A stretch of 64,000 nucleotides of DNA from Pelomonas sp937871895 (GTDB taxonomy: Bacteria > Pseudomonadota > Gammaproteobacteria > Burkholderiales > Burkholderiaceae_C). The notes under the pieces are model-generated. The model saw nothing but the letters and a program-made list of their open reading frames with translations, was not told where the DNA came from and did not search any database. Each line of letters begins with the position of its first letter. Positions within the stretch are counted from its first letter, which is position 1. The stretch lies in the NCBI RefSeq assembly GCF_046348265.1, contig NZ_JAXMEO010000009.1. One strand, given 5' to 3'. Positions 17,315-25,869 of the stretch are shown here, piece by piece. The translations under genes were made by a program, and so were the position numbers.

Positions 17315-18370
17315 TCAAGCCTTCACGCGCCGCTGCGTGCGCAGGCCGATGACGCCCAGACCGGCCAAGAGCATGGCCATGGCGGTCGGCTCTGGCACCG
17401 CCGTGGCGACGTCCCAGCCGATGGCATCAAAGGCCAGCAGATCGGCCGGCGTCGCGTCATAGGACGTGCCGGCGCTGATGGTGGGGCGCATCAGGGTCAG
17501 GTGCGAGGTGCCGAAGTGGCTGGCCTGAGAGCCATTGCCATGCGCGCTGCCGGTCGAGAAGCTCTCGATGGCGCTGGCACCCCCGTTGATAGAGAAATAC
17601 GGCGAGCCGCCCACCCGAAGGTCCAGCTTGCCGGGCGCGGAGTAGCGGAACAGGTCGAGCGTGGTGAACCACTCGCCGTCTTCGAACTGGTTGGCAGCGC
17701 CCGAGAGGCCGCAGCCACTGGCGTGATCCAGGCAGTAGTCAATGCCGTCAACGCCCGACGTGAAGCCCAGCGCATGGCCGATCTCGTGCTCGGCCACGGT
17801 GATGAAGTCGTACTGGCCGCCCGGGGTGCCGCCGACCCGGCTGTAGGAGAACGGCAGGTCCTTGGAGAAGCTCAGATGTGCGTCGGGCGCATCGGCGGCG
17901 GTGTTCACCTTCACGCCAAGGGCCTTCAGGTTGGCGGTGGACACCAGCAGGCCCGTGTTGTTGGCCGAGCCGTCGCTGTCGAAGCGCGCGCTGCCATCGC
18001 CCTGGGTGGACCAGAAGCTCAGTGCATTGCCGGCTTGCAGGCTGGCCACGGCGGTGGCGTCGGCTGCGGTGGTCTTGTCGGCGCTCAGCAGGTTGCGGAC
18101 GTCGGCATAGCTCTTGACATACAGCAGCGAGCTGGCCTGCCCGAGCACGCCACTGCCCAAGGCATCAAAGCTGACCCCGAAGTAGATGGTGACCGGGTCG
18201 CTCAGCTTGCTCGACCAATAGTTGCCCGCCGCTTGCAGGGCCGCCGTCTGCTGCGCCGTCATCGGTGTGCTGCCAGTGTTGGTGAACACGAAGTTCAGCG
18301 CGTGCGCCGCAGGGGCCATGGCAGCGGACACGGCCAAGGCAGCCAGGGATTTGGAAAGGCGAGCAGACAT
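17315..18370 (-). CDS. PEP-CTERM metalloprotease-like protein (NF038122 type)
   Basis: The 351-residue secreted protein has a signal peptide (cleavage after AAHA-LNF), then FTNTGSTPMTAQQ. A zinc-protease motif HEIGHALGFTSGVD fits HExxHxxGF plus a possible third ligand. The C-terminal PEP-CTERM tail is VPEPTAMAMLLAGLGVIGLR followed by basic residues. Family members combine a metallopeptidase fold and PEP-CTERM anchor; activity on surface or matrix proteins is likely but unproven. No strong sigma-54 element is seen; a weak GG-N10-GC lies near 18420. A 14-base palindrome precedes it. Confidence 0.85.
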   Translation of the reverse strand: MSARLSKSLAALAVSAAMAPAAHALNFVFTNTGSTPMTAQQTAALQAAGNYWSSKLSDPVTIYFGVSFDALGSGVLGQASSLLYVKSYADVRNLLSADKTTAADATAVASLQAGNALSFWSTQGDGSARFDSDGSANNTGLLVSTANLKALGVKVNTAADAPDAHLSFSKDLPFSYSRVGGTPGGQYDFITVAEHEIGHALGFTSGVDGIDYCLDHASGCGLSGAANQFEDGEWFTTLDLFRYSAPGKLDLRVGGSPYFSINGGASAIESFSTGSAHGNGSQASHFGTSHLTLMRPTISAGTSYDATPADLLAFDAIGWDVATAVPEPTAMAMLLAGLGVIGLRTQRRVKA

Positions 18371-18427
18371 CGTGGACTCCAGACGGGTAAGCGCTGGATT
18401 GTCTGCAGGCAGGCGGCGCCTGTCGGT

Positions 18428-18441
18428 CCCCTCTAGAGGGG
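18428..18441. promoter_or_regulatory. perfect 14-bp palindrome CCCCTCTAGAGGGG
   Basis: It lies directly behind the Lrp-type gene stop and about 58 bases upstream of the metalloprotease ATG. It could be an operator or form a short stem in the read-through transcript. No tract of T follows, so it is not a normal terminator. Confidence 0.4.
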
Positions 18442-18443
18442 GC

Positions 18444-18920
18444 TCACAGGGCCTGGGCAGCCGGCAGGTCCAGCCGCGTCTCGAACTTGGCCTGCTTCAC
18501 GCTGAAGAAGGCCTTGATATTGCGCACATTGGCGTCCTGCGTGAGCAGGCGCTGGCTCAGGGCCTGGTAGCCGGCCATGTCGGCGACCTCGACCACCAGC
18601 ACAAAGTCCGGCCCAGGTGAGACACGCCAGCACTGACGCACCTGGGCCTCGGCCACCGCGCGCGCCTCAAAGGCCTGCAAGTGCTCGTCGCCCTGGCGGT
18701 CGAGCGTGATCTCCAGCAGGGCGTTGAGGCGGGGGCCGAGCTGCTCGCCATCCAGCAGCGCCACGCGGCGCCGGATGACGCCGGCCTCCTCCAGCCGTTT
18801 GGTGCGGCGCAGGCAAGTGGCCGGCGACACAGCGACGCGGGCGGCCAGATCCTGATTGCTCAGGCTGGCGTCGGCCTGCAGGGCGTCCAGCAGGCGCAAA
18901 TCTGTGGCATCCAATTCCAT
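18444..18920 (-). CDS. Lrp/AsnC family transcriptional regulator
   Basis: The 158-residue protein has an N-terminal winged helix (MELDATDLRLLDALQADASL, then SPATCLRRTKRLEEAGVI) and a C-terminal RAM ligand domain with GPDFVLVVEVADMAGY and NIKAFFSVKQAKFETRL. The start is ATG at 18920; a longer frame lacks a ribosome site. It is divergent from glmS with 134 AT-richer bases between, holding inverted repeats. It probably binds an amino acid or similar small effector and regulates itself and perhaps glmS. Confidence 0.9.
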   Translation of the reverse strand: MELDATDLRLLDALQADASLSNQDLAARVAVSPATCLRRTKRLEEAGVIRRRVALLDGEQLGPRLNALLEITLDRQGDEHLQAFEARAVAEAQVRQCWRVSPGPDFVLVVEVADMAGYQALSQRLLTQDANVRNIKAFFSVKQAKFETRLDLPAAQAL

Positions 18921-18943
18921 GATTGGCTGAATTTTGAATGAAT

Positions 18944-19010
18944 CTTGCGCTGCAAACAAACGCCGCAAGCGGATTTCAAAAACATGCCAACTTTGCACAC
19001 ATTCTGCAAA
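18944..19010. promoter_or_regulatory. inverted repeats in the lrp-like/glmS divergent region
   Basis: Two dyads are visible: CTTGCG-N14-CGCAAG (18944-18969) and TTTGC-N9-GCAAA (18992-19010). The octamer CTGCAAAC also occurs twice (18950-18957, 19004-19011). The region is distinctly AT-richer than the flanks. Lrp-type regulators bind such AT-rich dyads in arrays, so these are candidate operators for the divergent regulator and for glmS. Confidence 0.4.
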
Positions 19011-19054
19011 CCGCCTTGCCTAGGATGCGCCCACCCCAACCCGGAGCTTCCCGC

Positions 19055-20914
19055 ATGTGTGGCATCGTCGGCGCCGTCAGCGCACGCAACATCACCCCCA
19101 TCCTGATCGAGGGCCTCAAGCGCCTGGAGTACCGGGGCTATGACTCTTGCGGCGTGGCCGTGCATCAAGACGGCGCCCTGCGCCGCGCCCGCTCCACCAG
19201 CCGTGTGGCCGAGCTGCAGGCCCAGGCCGACCAGGACGGCATCTCCTCCGGCACCGGCATCGCCCACACCCGCTGGGCCACGCATGGCGTGCCGGCCGTG
19301 CACAACGCCCACCCGCACTTCTCGGCCGGCCCCCATGCTGCTGCGGAAGCCGTCGGCCGCATCGCCTTGGTCCACAACGGCATCATCGAAAACCACGACG
19401 AACTGCGCGCCGAGCTGAAGGAGCGCGGCTACCACTTCGCCAGCCAGACGGACACCGAGGTCATCGCCCACCTGGTGGACCACGCCTACCAGGGCGACCT
19501 GCTCGAGGCCGTGCAGGCCGTGCTGCCCCGCCTCAAGGGCGCCTACGCCGTGGCCGTGTTCTGCCGCGACGAGCCGCATCGCGTGGTGGCTGCGCGCGAA
19601 GGCTCGCCCCTGGTGCTGGGCGTGGGCGAGAAGGAGAACTTCGTCGCCTCCGACGCCATGGCCCTGGCGGGCGTGACGGACCAGATCGTCTACCTGGAAG
19701 AAGGCGACGTCGTCGACCTGCAGCTGGGTCGCTACTGGCTTAGCCATCTCGATGCGGCTAGCGGCCGCTTCAAGGCCGTCGAGCGCGAGGTCAAGACCGT
19801 TCACGCCCACAGCGGCGCCGCCGAGCTGGGCCCCTACCGCCACTACATGCAGAAGGAAATCTTCGAGCAGCCCACGGCCATCGCCAACACGCTCGAAGCC
19901 ATCACCAGCATCAGCCCCGAGCTCTTTGGCGACGGCGCCTACCGCCACTTCAAGGAGATCGACAAGGTCCTGATCCTGGCCTGCGGCACCAGCTACTACA
20001 GCGGCTCGGCCGCCAAGTACTGGCTGGAGAGCATCGCCAAGATCCCCACCAGCGTCGAGATCGCCAGCGAGTACCGCTACCGCGACAGCGTGCCCGACCC
20101 CAAGACTCTGGTCGTCACCATCAGCCAGAGCGGTGAAACCGCCGACACCCTGGCCGCCCTCAAGCACGCCCGTGCACAGGGCATGACGCACACGCTGACC
20201 ATCTGCAATGTCTCGACCAGCGCCATGGTGCGCGAGTGCGAGATGGCCTACATCACCCGCGCCGGGGCCGAGATCGGTGTGGCCTCCACCAAGGCCTTCA
20301 CCACCCAGCTCGTCGGCCTCTTCCTGCTGACCCTCGCGCTGGCTCAGACGCGCGGCCAGCTCACGGATGAGCAAGAAGCCGAACACCTGAAGGACCTGCG
20401 CCACCTGCCCGTCGCCGTCCAGGCCGTGCTCGCGCTGGAGCCCCAGGTCATCGCCTGGAGCGAGGAGTTTGCGCGCAAGGAAAACGCCCTCTTCCTCGGC
20501 CGCGGCCTGCACTACCCCATCGCCCTGGAAGGTGCGCTGAAGCTCAAGGAAATCAGCTACATCCACGCCGAGGCCTACCCGGCCGGTGAGCTCAAGCACG
20601 GCCCCCTGGCCCTCGTCACCAGCGAGATGCCCGTCGTCACCATCGCCCCCAACGACGCGCTGCTCGAAAAGCTCAAGAGCAATATGCAAGAAGTCCGCGC
20701 CCGCGGTGGCCAGCTCTACTGCTTCGCCGACGGCGACAGCCACATCGCCAGCGAGCCGGGGCTGCACGTCATCCGCATGCCCGAGCACTACGGGGCGCTC
20801 TCGCCCATCCTGCACGTGATTCCGCTGCAGCTGCTGGCGTATCACACGGCTTGCGCACGGGGGACTGACGTCGATAAACCCCGCAACTTAGCGAAGAGCG
20901 TGACCGTCGAGTAA
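19055..20914 (+). CDS. glmS: glutamine-fructose-6-phosphate aminotransferase
   Basis: GlmS makes glucosamine-6-phosphate from fructose-6-phosphate and glutamine, the first step to UDP-GlcNAc for peptidoglycan and LPS. The 619 residues include an N-terminal Ntn glutaminase domain opening MCGIVGAVSARN, with Cys2 as nucleophile after Met removal. Two SIS isomerase domains follow (ACGTSYYSG, SQSGETADTLAAL), and the end is ARGTDVDKPRNLAKSVTVE. The start ATG follows CCGGAG. An upstream extension of the frame would bury Cys2 and is rejected. Confidence 0.97.
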   Translation: MCGIVGAVSARNITPILIEGLKRLEYRGYDSCGVAVHQDGALRRARSTSRVAELQAQADQDGISSGTGIAHTRWATHGVPAVHNAHPHFSAGPHAAAEAVGRIALVHNGIIENHDELRAELKERGYHFASQTDTEVIAHLVDHAYQGDLLEAVQAVLPRLKGAYAVAVFCRDEPHRVVAAREGSPLVLGVGEKENFVASDAMALAGVTDQIVYLEEGDVVDLQLGRYWLSHLDAASGRFKAVEREVKTVHAHSGAAELGPYRHYMQKEIFEQPTAIANTLEAITSISPELFGDGAYRHFKEIDKVLILACGTSYYSGSAAKYWLESIAKIPTSVEIASEYRYRDSVPDPKTLVVTISQSGETADTLAALKHARAQGMTHTLTICNVSTSAMVRECEMAYITRAGAEIGVASTKAFTTQLVGLFLLTLALAQTRGQLTDEQEAEHLKDLRHLPVAVQAVLALEPQVIAWSEEFARKENALFLGRGLHYPIALEGALKLKEISYIHAEAYPAGELKHGPLALVTSEMPVVTIAPNDALLEKLKSNMQEVRARGGQLYCFADGDSHIASEPGLHVIRMPEHYGALSPILHVIPLQLLAYHTACARGTDVDKPRNLAKSVTVE

Positions 20915-21054
20915 GCCGCAAGGCGAGATCCAGGTTGTATCCGCATCAAACCGGTGTCTCAGACGGGCTGGCTGCCGAATAATCCGCCCTTGCGGCGCGC
21001 ATGCCGCATGTTGTGACCAGCACCCTGCGGGGTGCCTACTTTCGGAGCCTCCCC

Positions 21055-22113
21055 TTGAACATCTTGAAGTCTTGCGCCCTCGCGCTCGCGCTGCTGGCCA
21101 CCAGCGTCGCCTCCTTCGCCCAATCCAAGGGCCTGGTCGGCATCGCCATGCCGTCCAAGTCCATCGCCCGCTGGATCGCCGACGGCAACAACATGGTCAA
21201 GGAGCTGCAGTCGCGCGGCTACAAGACCGACCTGCAGTACGCCGAGGACGAGATCCCCAACCAGCTGGCGCAGATCGAAAACATGATCACCAAGGGCGCC
21301 AAGGTGCTTGTGATCGCCGCCATCGACGGCAACACGCTGAGCAAGGTGCTGCAGACCGCTGCGAGCCAGGGCATCAAGGTCATCGCTTATGACCGCCTGA
21401 TCAAGGGCACCAAGAACGTCGACTACTACGCCACCTTCGACAACTTCCAGGTCGGCGTGCTGCAGGGCACCAACATCGTCGACAAGCTGGGCCTCAAGGC
21501 CGGCAAGGGCCCGTTCAACATCGAGGTGTTTGGCGGCTCGCCGGACGACAACAACGCCTACTTCTTCTATGACGGCGCGATGAGCGTGCTCAAGCCTTAC
21601 CTCGACAGCGGCAAGCTCGTGATCCGCAGCAAGCAGGTGGGCGTGAACAAAGTGGGCATCCTGCGCTGGGACGGCGCCACCGCCCAGGCGCGCATGGACA
21701 ACCTGCTCTCGGCCTTCTACGGCACCGAGAAGATCCACGCCGTGCTCGCCCCCAACGACTCGCTGGCCGTGGGCGTCATCTCTTCGCTCAAGGGCGTGGG
21801 CTACTGCACCGCCAAGCAGGCCTGCCCGGTGATCACCGGCCAGGATGCCGAGATTCCGTCGGTCAAGGCCATCCTGAAGGGTGAGCAGACCTCCACCGTC
21901 TACAAGGACACCCGTGAACTGGCCCGCGTCGCGGCCGGCATGGTGGATGCGCTGCTGGGCGGCAAGCAGCCCGAGATCAACGACACCAAGACCTACAACA
22001 ACGGCGCGAAGGTGGTGCCCTCCTACCTGCTCAAGCCCGTGCTGGTGGACAGCACGAACTGGAAGCCGTTGCTGATCGACTCCGGCTACTACAAGGAAAG
22101 CCAGATCCGCTGA
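21055..22113 (+). CDS. chvE: ChvE-like periplasmic sugar-binding protein
   Basis: The 352-residue precursor starts at TTG (21055), eight bases after GGAG. Signal peptide MNILKSCALALALLATSVAS ends before FAQ. The mature part closely follows Agrobacterium ChvE: GIAMPSKSIARWIADGNNMV, QIENMITKGAKVLVIAAIDG, IAYDRLI, VFGGSPDDNNAYFFYDGAM, GQDAEIPSVKAILKGEQ and PSYLLKPV. It binds monosaccharides for ABC import and, in Agrobacterium, presents them to VirA. No ATPase or permease gene is adjacent (the next gene is a convergent MFS gene), so it is an orphan here. Xylose or glucose is a likely ligand. Confidence 0.88.
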   Translation: MNILKSCALALALLATSVASFAQSKGLVGIAMPSKSIARWIADGNNMVKELQSRGYKTDLQYAEDEIPNQLAQIENMITKGAKVLVIAAIDGNTLSKVLQTAASQGIKVIAYDRLIKGTKNVDYYATFDNFQVGVLQGTNIVDKLGLKAGKGPFNIEVFGGSPDDNNAYFFYDGAMSVLKPYLDSGKLVIRSKQVGVNKVGILRWDGATAQARMDNLLSAFYGTEKIHAVLAPNDSLAVGVISSLKGVGYCTAKQACPVITGQDAEIPSVKAILKGEQTSTVYKDTRELARVAAGMVDALLGGKQPEINDTKTYNNGAKVVPSYLLKPVLVDSTNWKPLLIDSGYYKESQIR

Positions 22114-22159
22114 CCTCCCGCTGACGTCTCGGCGCGCCCACCGGCTGGTGGGCGCCACC

Positions 22160-23755
22160 CTAGGTTCGCGTCATCGCGTCCTGAATGTCTTCGAGCCCGA
22201 TGCCTCGGGTCTCGACCCCGCTGCGCCACAGGATGAAGGCTGACACCAGCAAGGGGATGGCCAGCAGCAGGGCCGAGAGCAGGAAGTGGTCGAAGAAACC
22301 CAGCCAGGCGAGCACGGCCCCCAGGATGCCGCCGAACTTGGAGGCGCCTGCCACCGCGCCCGAGCCGCTGCCACGCAGGTGCACCGGGTAGATCTCGGCC
22401 GCATAGGGCACCAGCATGGCGATCACGCCGCTGACACTGACGAGCAGCGCCGCCGTGACGGCGGAGGTGAGCGTGGCGTCCCGCAGGTCGAGAAAGGCCA
22501 ATGCCGCAAAGCCAAAGAGCGCCAGCGCCGTGGCCACGATGAAGAGCACCAGGGCCTTGAAGCTGCTCCAGCGCTGGTAGAGCAGGATCACCGGCAGCAC
22601 GCCAGGCAGCGCGAGGATGGCCGCGCGCGCCAGCAGCTGGCTGGCGGCAGCCGGGTCGATGCCCAGCAGCTTCAGGTTGGTGGGCAGCCACAGCATGAAG
22701 CCGAAGTTCACCAGGCCCCAGCCCAGGCCGCAGGTCAGCAGCGCCAGCGTGATGCGCGCATGCGGCCCGCGCAGCAGGTCGCGCAGGCTGCCCACGGGGT
22801 GGGCTTCATCGATGACCGTGGGGCCGGGATGCTGGGCGTCGTCAGGCTCCAGGCCCTGCCGCTGGCCCGCGAAGCGATGCAGCAGGCGTGCGGCTTCGAC
22901 ATGCCGCCCCATGGCAGCCAGGAAGCGCGGCGACTCAGGGATGAAGCGGTTGAGGAAGATGATGATGGCGCCCGTGGGCAGGCCCAGCAGCCACAGGATG
23001 CGCCAGGAGAACATTGGCTCCAGCACGGCCGCCGCCCCGGCGGCGATGAGGTAGCCGGCCGATGTGCCGATGCCGCCCAGCGCCACCAGCAGCCAGCCCC
23101 GGTGCCGCGCCGGCACGGTCTCCGCCATCAAGGTGAAGGTGATGGGCAGCAAGCCTCCGGCCGAAGCGCCCATCAGGAAGCACATGGCCAGGTTCCATTC
23201 GAAGGTGGGCATGGCCCCGCAGATGGCGGTGCCGATGAACATCAGGGCCGACAGCAGGATGGCCGCCCGGCGGCCGACCCGGTCAGCGATGCGACCCCAG
23301 GCGATGGACCCAACCGTGGTGCCGGTGAGCGCGACCAGCGCCAGCAAGCTGGCCTGGGTGTGAGGGATCTGATACTCGGCGCCCATGCCGGGCATCACGA
23401 AGCCGAGCGTGGCGGGCTTCATCACGTCGATGGCCAGGGTGACGATGAGCACGGTCACCAGCTTCCAGTGCGCGCTGTTCAGCGGCACGCCATCGGCCAC
23501 GTGAAAGAGCGCATGGCCCGCGCCGGCGGCGCCACTGCGCGGCGGCGGCAGCAAGCCCCACCAGGCCAGCACCAGGCCGAGCGGGATGAGCGCCATGCCC
23601 ACCCACATCTCCAGCGTCATGGGCATGCCCACCATCTGCCAGTGGGTGTGCTGGCCCATCATGAACATGGGCAGGTGCGAGAACACGCCCAGCGTGACGA
23701 GCAGGCTGCCGGCCCAGAAGGCCAGTGGGTTCTGGAAGAGTGTGGGGCGCGGCAT
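22160..23755 (-). CDS. MFS transporter with extra N-terminal Met/His-rich helices
   Basis: The 531-residue integral membrane protein has a standard 12-helix MFS core (RIADRVGRR after helix 2, PESPRFL in the central part as in sugar/organic-acid porters, CTERM GIGLEDIQDA). Before the core are two additional hydrophobic segments with HLPMFMMGQHTHWQMVGMPM between and around them, an unusual Met/His-rich patch. The substrate is unknown. It is the last gene of the halogenase/OsmC/MFS run, 21 bases after the OsmC gene, so export or import of the halogenase substrate or product is possible. Confidence 0.8.
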   Translation of the reverse strand: MPRPTLFQNPLAFWAGSLLVTLGVFSHLPMFMMGQHTHWQMVGMPMTLEMWVGMALIPLGLVLAWWGLLPPPRSGAAGAGHALFHVADGVPLNSAHWKLVTVLIVTLAIDVMKPATLGFVMPGMGAEYQIPHTQASLLALVALTGTTVGSIAWGRIADRVGRRAAILLSALMFIGTAICGAMPTFEWNLAMCFLMGASAGGLLPITFTLMAETVPARHRGWLLVALGGIGTSAGYLIAAGAAAVLEPMFSWRILWLLGLPTGAIIIFLNRFIPESPRFLAAMGRHVEAARLLHRFAGQRQGLEPDDAQHPGPTVIDEAHPVGSLRDLLRGPHARITLALLTCGLGWGLVNFGFMLWLPTNLKLLGIDPAAASQLLARAAILALPGVLPVILLYQRWSSFKALVLFIVATALALFGFAALAFLDLRDATLTSAVTAALLVSVSGVIAMLVPYAAEIYPVHLRGSGSGAVAGASKFGGILGAVLAWLGFFDHFLLSALLLAIPLLVSAFILWRSGVETRGIGLEDIQDAMTRT

Positions 23756-23776
23756 GAGGGTCGGTTCAGTGGGTGG

Positions 23777-24235
23777 CTAGCGGAGGCGCGCGCCGGTGGC
23801 GTCCCAGACCCGGGTCTCGACCGGGAGGCCCTGCGCGATGCTTTGCGTGACGGTGCAGTAGGCCTCGAAGCTGCTGAGCACGCGGTCCAGGTGCTCCAGC
23901 GCGGCGGCAGGGACGCCGAGGTGCAGGTCGGCCTCGATGCGCAGCACACGCAAGCGGCCTTCGGCGTTGCGGCCGACATGGGCCTGAACGCGCGTGCGCA
24001 GCGGGTCGGGGCGCTGCTTGAACTTGCGCAGCGCGAAGAGCAGCGAGTCGCTGAGGCAGTTGCCCACGGCAGCGGCCAGCAATTGCACGGGCGACGGGCC
24101 CTGGCCCTGCCCCAGCGGGGCCGGCTCGTCGGCCAGCAGCGCAGGCACGGTGCCGCCAAAGTCGATGCGGAAGGCGTAGTCCTGCTGTTGTTGCAGCTCG
24201 ATGCTGACGATGGAGGTGGCGGCGGGGTCTGACAT
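23777..24235 (-). CDS. OsmC/Ohr-family protein
   Basis: The 152-residue cytoplasmic protein has the OsmC fold. The two family cysteines are seen in AAAVGNCLSDSLLFAL and SSFEAYCTVTQSI, the reactive pair of thiol peroxidases that reduce organic hydroperoxides. The N-terminal strand region and FGGTVPALLADEPAPLGQGQGPSP fit the family. It starts 20 bases after the halogenase gene and ends 21 bases before the MFS gene. It may remove peroxide by-products of flavin chemistry; that is inference. Confidence 0.82.
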   Translation of the reverse strand: MSDPAATSIVSIELQQQQDYAFRIDFGGTVPALLADEPAPLGQGQGPSPVQLLAAAVGNCLSDSLLFALRKFKQRPDPLRTRVQAHVGRNAEGRLRVLRIEADLHLGVPAAALEHLDRVLSSFEAYCTVTQSIAQGLPVETRVWDATGARLR

Positions 24236-24255
24236 GGTGGCTCCGGTGAGCGGCT

Positions 24256-25866
24256 TCAGGCGCTGAGCGCGTTGACGGCGGGCCTGACGCGCGACTGGCT
24301 GCTCAGGGCGTGGATCTGCTGGATCAGGCTGCGGTGGGACGGCAGGTCGGTCAGCGCGCGGTCACCAAAGCGGCGGATCTTGGCGAAGAGCTTCTCGGCC
24401 TGCGCCGTCTCGGCGAAGTCGGCGCGGGCCGCGCTGAGATCGGTCTGAAAGCCCATGCCGTAGAGGATGTACTGGTAGTTGAAGAACGCGAAGGTCTCGG
24501 TGTCGAGCACGAAGTCAAAGCGGCCCGGGGGGCGCAGGGTCCATTGCTCAAGGAACTCGGCCAGGCGCTCGGGGATGGAGCTGCTGGCGGCGTTGTCGCG
24601 CCAGAAGGGCTCAGGTCGCTGGCTGAGGCAGTAGTGCAGCTTGAGGAAGTTGACGATGTTCTCGTAGCGCGCCGTCATCAGCTCGTTGAAGCGCCGGGCT
24701 GGCGCGTCCATCGGGCCGCTGTGCGGCAGCATCTCGGCCAGCATGCCCACGGCGGCTTCGATGAGCACAAGGCCGGTCGATTCGAGCGGCTCCAGGAAGC
24801 CGGCCGAGAGGCCAATGGCCACGCAGTTCTTGACCCAGGGCTGGGGCCGGTAGCCGGCCTCGAAGGGGATGCGGCGCAGCGCCACCTCCGCTTGCTGCGG
24901 GCCGATGTGGGCGCGCAGGATCTCGGCAGCGCGCTCGTCGCTGAGGTGGCTGCTGGCATAGACGCAGCCGAGGCCGCGTGAGCCATTGAGGCCGATGTCC
25001 CAGATCCAGCCGGCCTCGTGAGCGGTGGCGATGGTGCAGCTCTCCATCACGGCGTCAGGCGCCTCGGTGCTCAGCTTGCAGGTCAGCGCCCGGTCGGCAA
25101 AGAGCACGTCACGCACCGAGTGGAAAGGCTTGGACGGCAGCTGGCTGATGAGCTCGGCGCGGAAGCCCGTGCAGTCGATGTAGAGGTCGGCATCGAAGCG
25201 GCCGTGCTGCAGGGTTTCGATGTGGCCGATGGCGCCGGTCGGCGTGCGCGCCACGCCGTTCAAGGTGCCCTCGACGTGCCGCACGCCGAGCTGGCGCGCG
25301 TGCTCGCCAAGCAGGCGGGCGAGCTTCAGGGCATCAAAGTGATAGGCGTAGTTCAGCGGCGCGGCGTAGGGCCCTTCGTGGACGCGCTTCGGGGCGCGGC
25401 CGGCCTCGGCCACGCGGTACTGCAGGGTCATGGCCTCGGCAAAGGGCGCCCGGGTGGCCGGGTCCTGCAGCAGCCAGTAGGGCACGAGGTTGAGGTCCTC
25501 GGCGTAGTAAGGCGCCTCGAAGGGATGGAAGAACTGGTGGTGGGCGCCAACCTGAGGCGTCTGCGCCCAGTCCACAAAACGGATGCCCTGCTTGAAGGTG
25601 GCGGCCGTCTCGCGCACGAAGCGCCATTCGTCAATGCCGAGGTACTGCAGCGTGGCGCGGATGGTGGGGAAGGTGCCCTCGCCCACGCCGACGACACTGA
25701 TGTCGGGCGACTCCAGCACCGTCACCTCCAGGTGCGGGCGCTCGGCCAGGCGCAGGGCCTTGGCAAGGTAGGCCGCCGTGAGCCAGCCAGCGGTGCCACC
25801 GCCGACGATGAGGATGCGCCGCCGGGTGCCGGTGGGCGTGGAAGAAAGCGAGGAGCTGGTGGACAT
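24256..25866 (-). CDS. flavin-dependent tryptophan-halogenase-family protein
   Basis: The 536-residue FADH2-dependent halogenase-type protein shows GGGTAGW (22-28), VGVGEGTFPT (59-68), the catalytic-lysine context ATFKQGIRFVDW with Lys92 matching PrnA Lys79, and FLEPLESTG carrying the PrnA Glu346 equivalent. The WxWxIP motif reads GWIWDIG, with the proline replaced by glycine. It would use FADH2, O2 and halide to halogenate an aromatic compound; the substrate is unknown and a non-halogenating role cannot be excluded. No flavin reductase gene is adjacent. It starts three bases after the PIN toxin stop. Confidence 0.85.
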   Translation of the reverse strand: MSTSSSLSSTPTGTRRRILIVGGGTAGWLTAAYLAKALRLAERPHLEVTVLESPDISVVGVGEGTFPTIRATLQYLGIDEWRFVRETAATFKQGIRFVDWAQTPQVGAHHQFFHPFEAPYYAEDLNLVPYWLLQDPATRAPFAEAMTLQYRVAEAGRAPKRVHEGPYAAPLNYAYHFDALKLARLLGEHARQLGVRHVEGTLNGVARTPTGAIGHIETLQHGRFDADLYIDCTGFRAELISQLPSKPFHSVRDVLFADRALTCKLSTEAPDAVMESCTIATAHEAGWIWDIGLNGSRGLGCVYASSHLSDERAAEILRAHIGPQQAEVALRRIPFEAGYRPQPWVKNCVAIGLSAGFLEPLESTGLVLIEAAVGMLAEMLPHSGPMDAPARRFNELMTARYENIVNFLKLHYCLSQRPEPFWRDNAASSSIPERLAEFLEQWTLRPPGRFDFVLDTETFAFFNYQYILYGMGFQTDLSAARADFAETAQAEKLFAKIRRFGDRALTDLPSHRSLIQQIHALSSQSRVRPAVNALSA

Positions 25867-25869
25867 CGA

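Noticed and set aside
18860..20845. 661-codon minus-strand open frame opposite glmS
   Set aside because: Shadow of glmS; it would also run through the regulatory region and into the Lrp-type gene.
22286..24232. 648-codon plus-strand open frame opposite the MFS and OsmC genes
   Set aside because: Low-complexity antisense frame; both minus-strand genes have clear family motifs.
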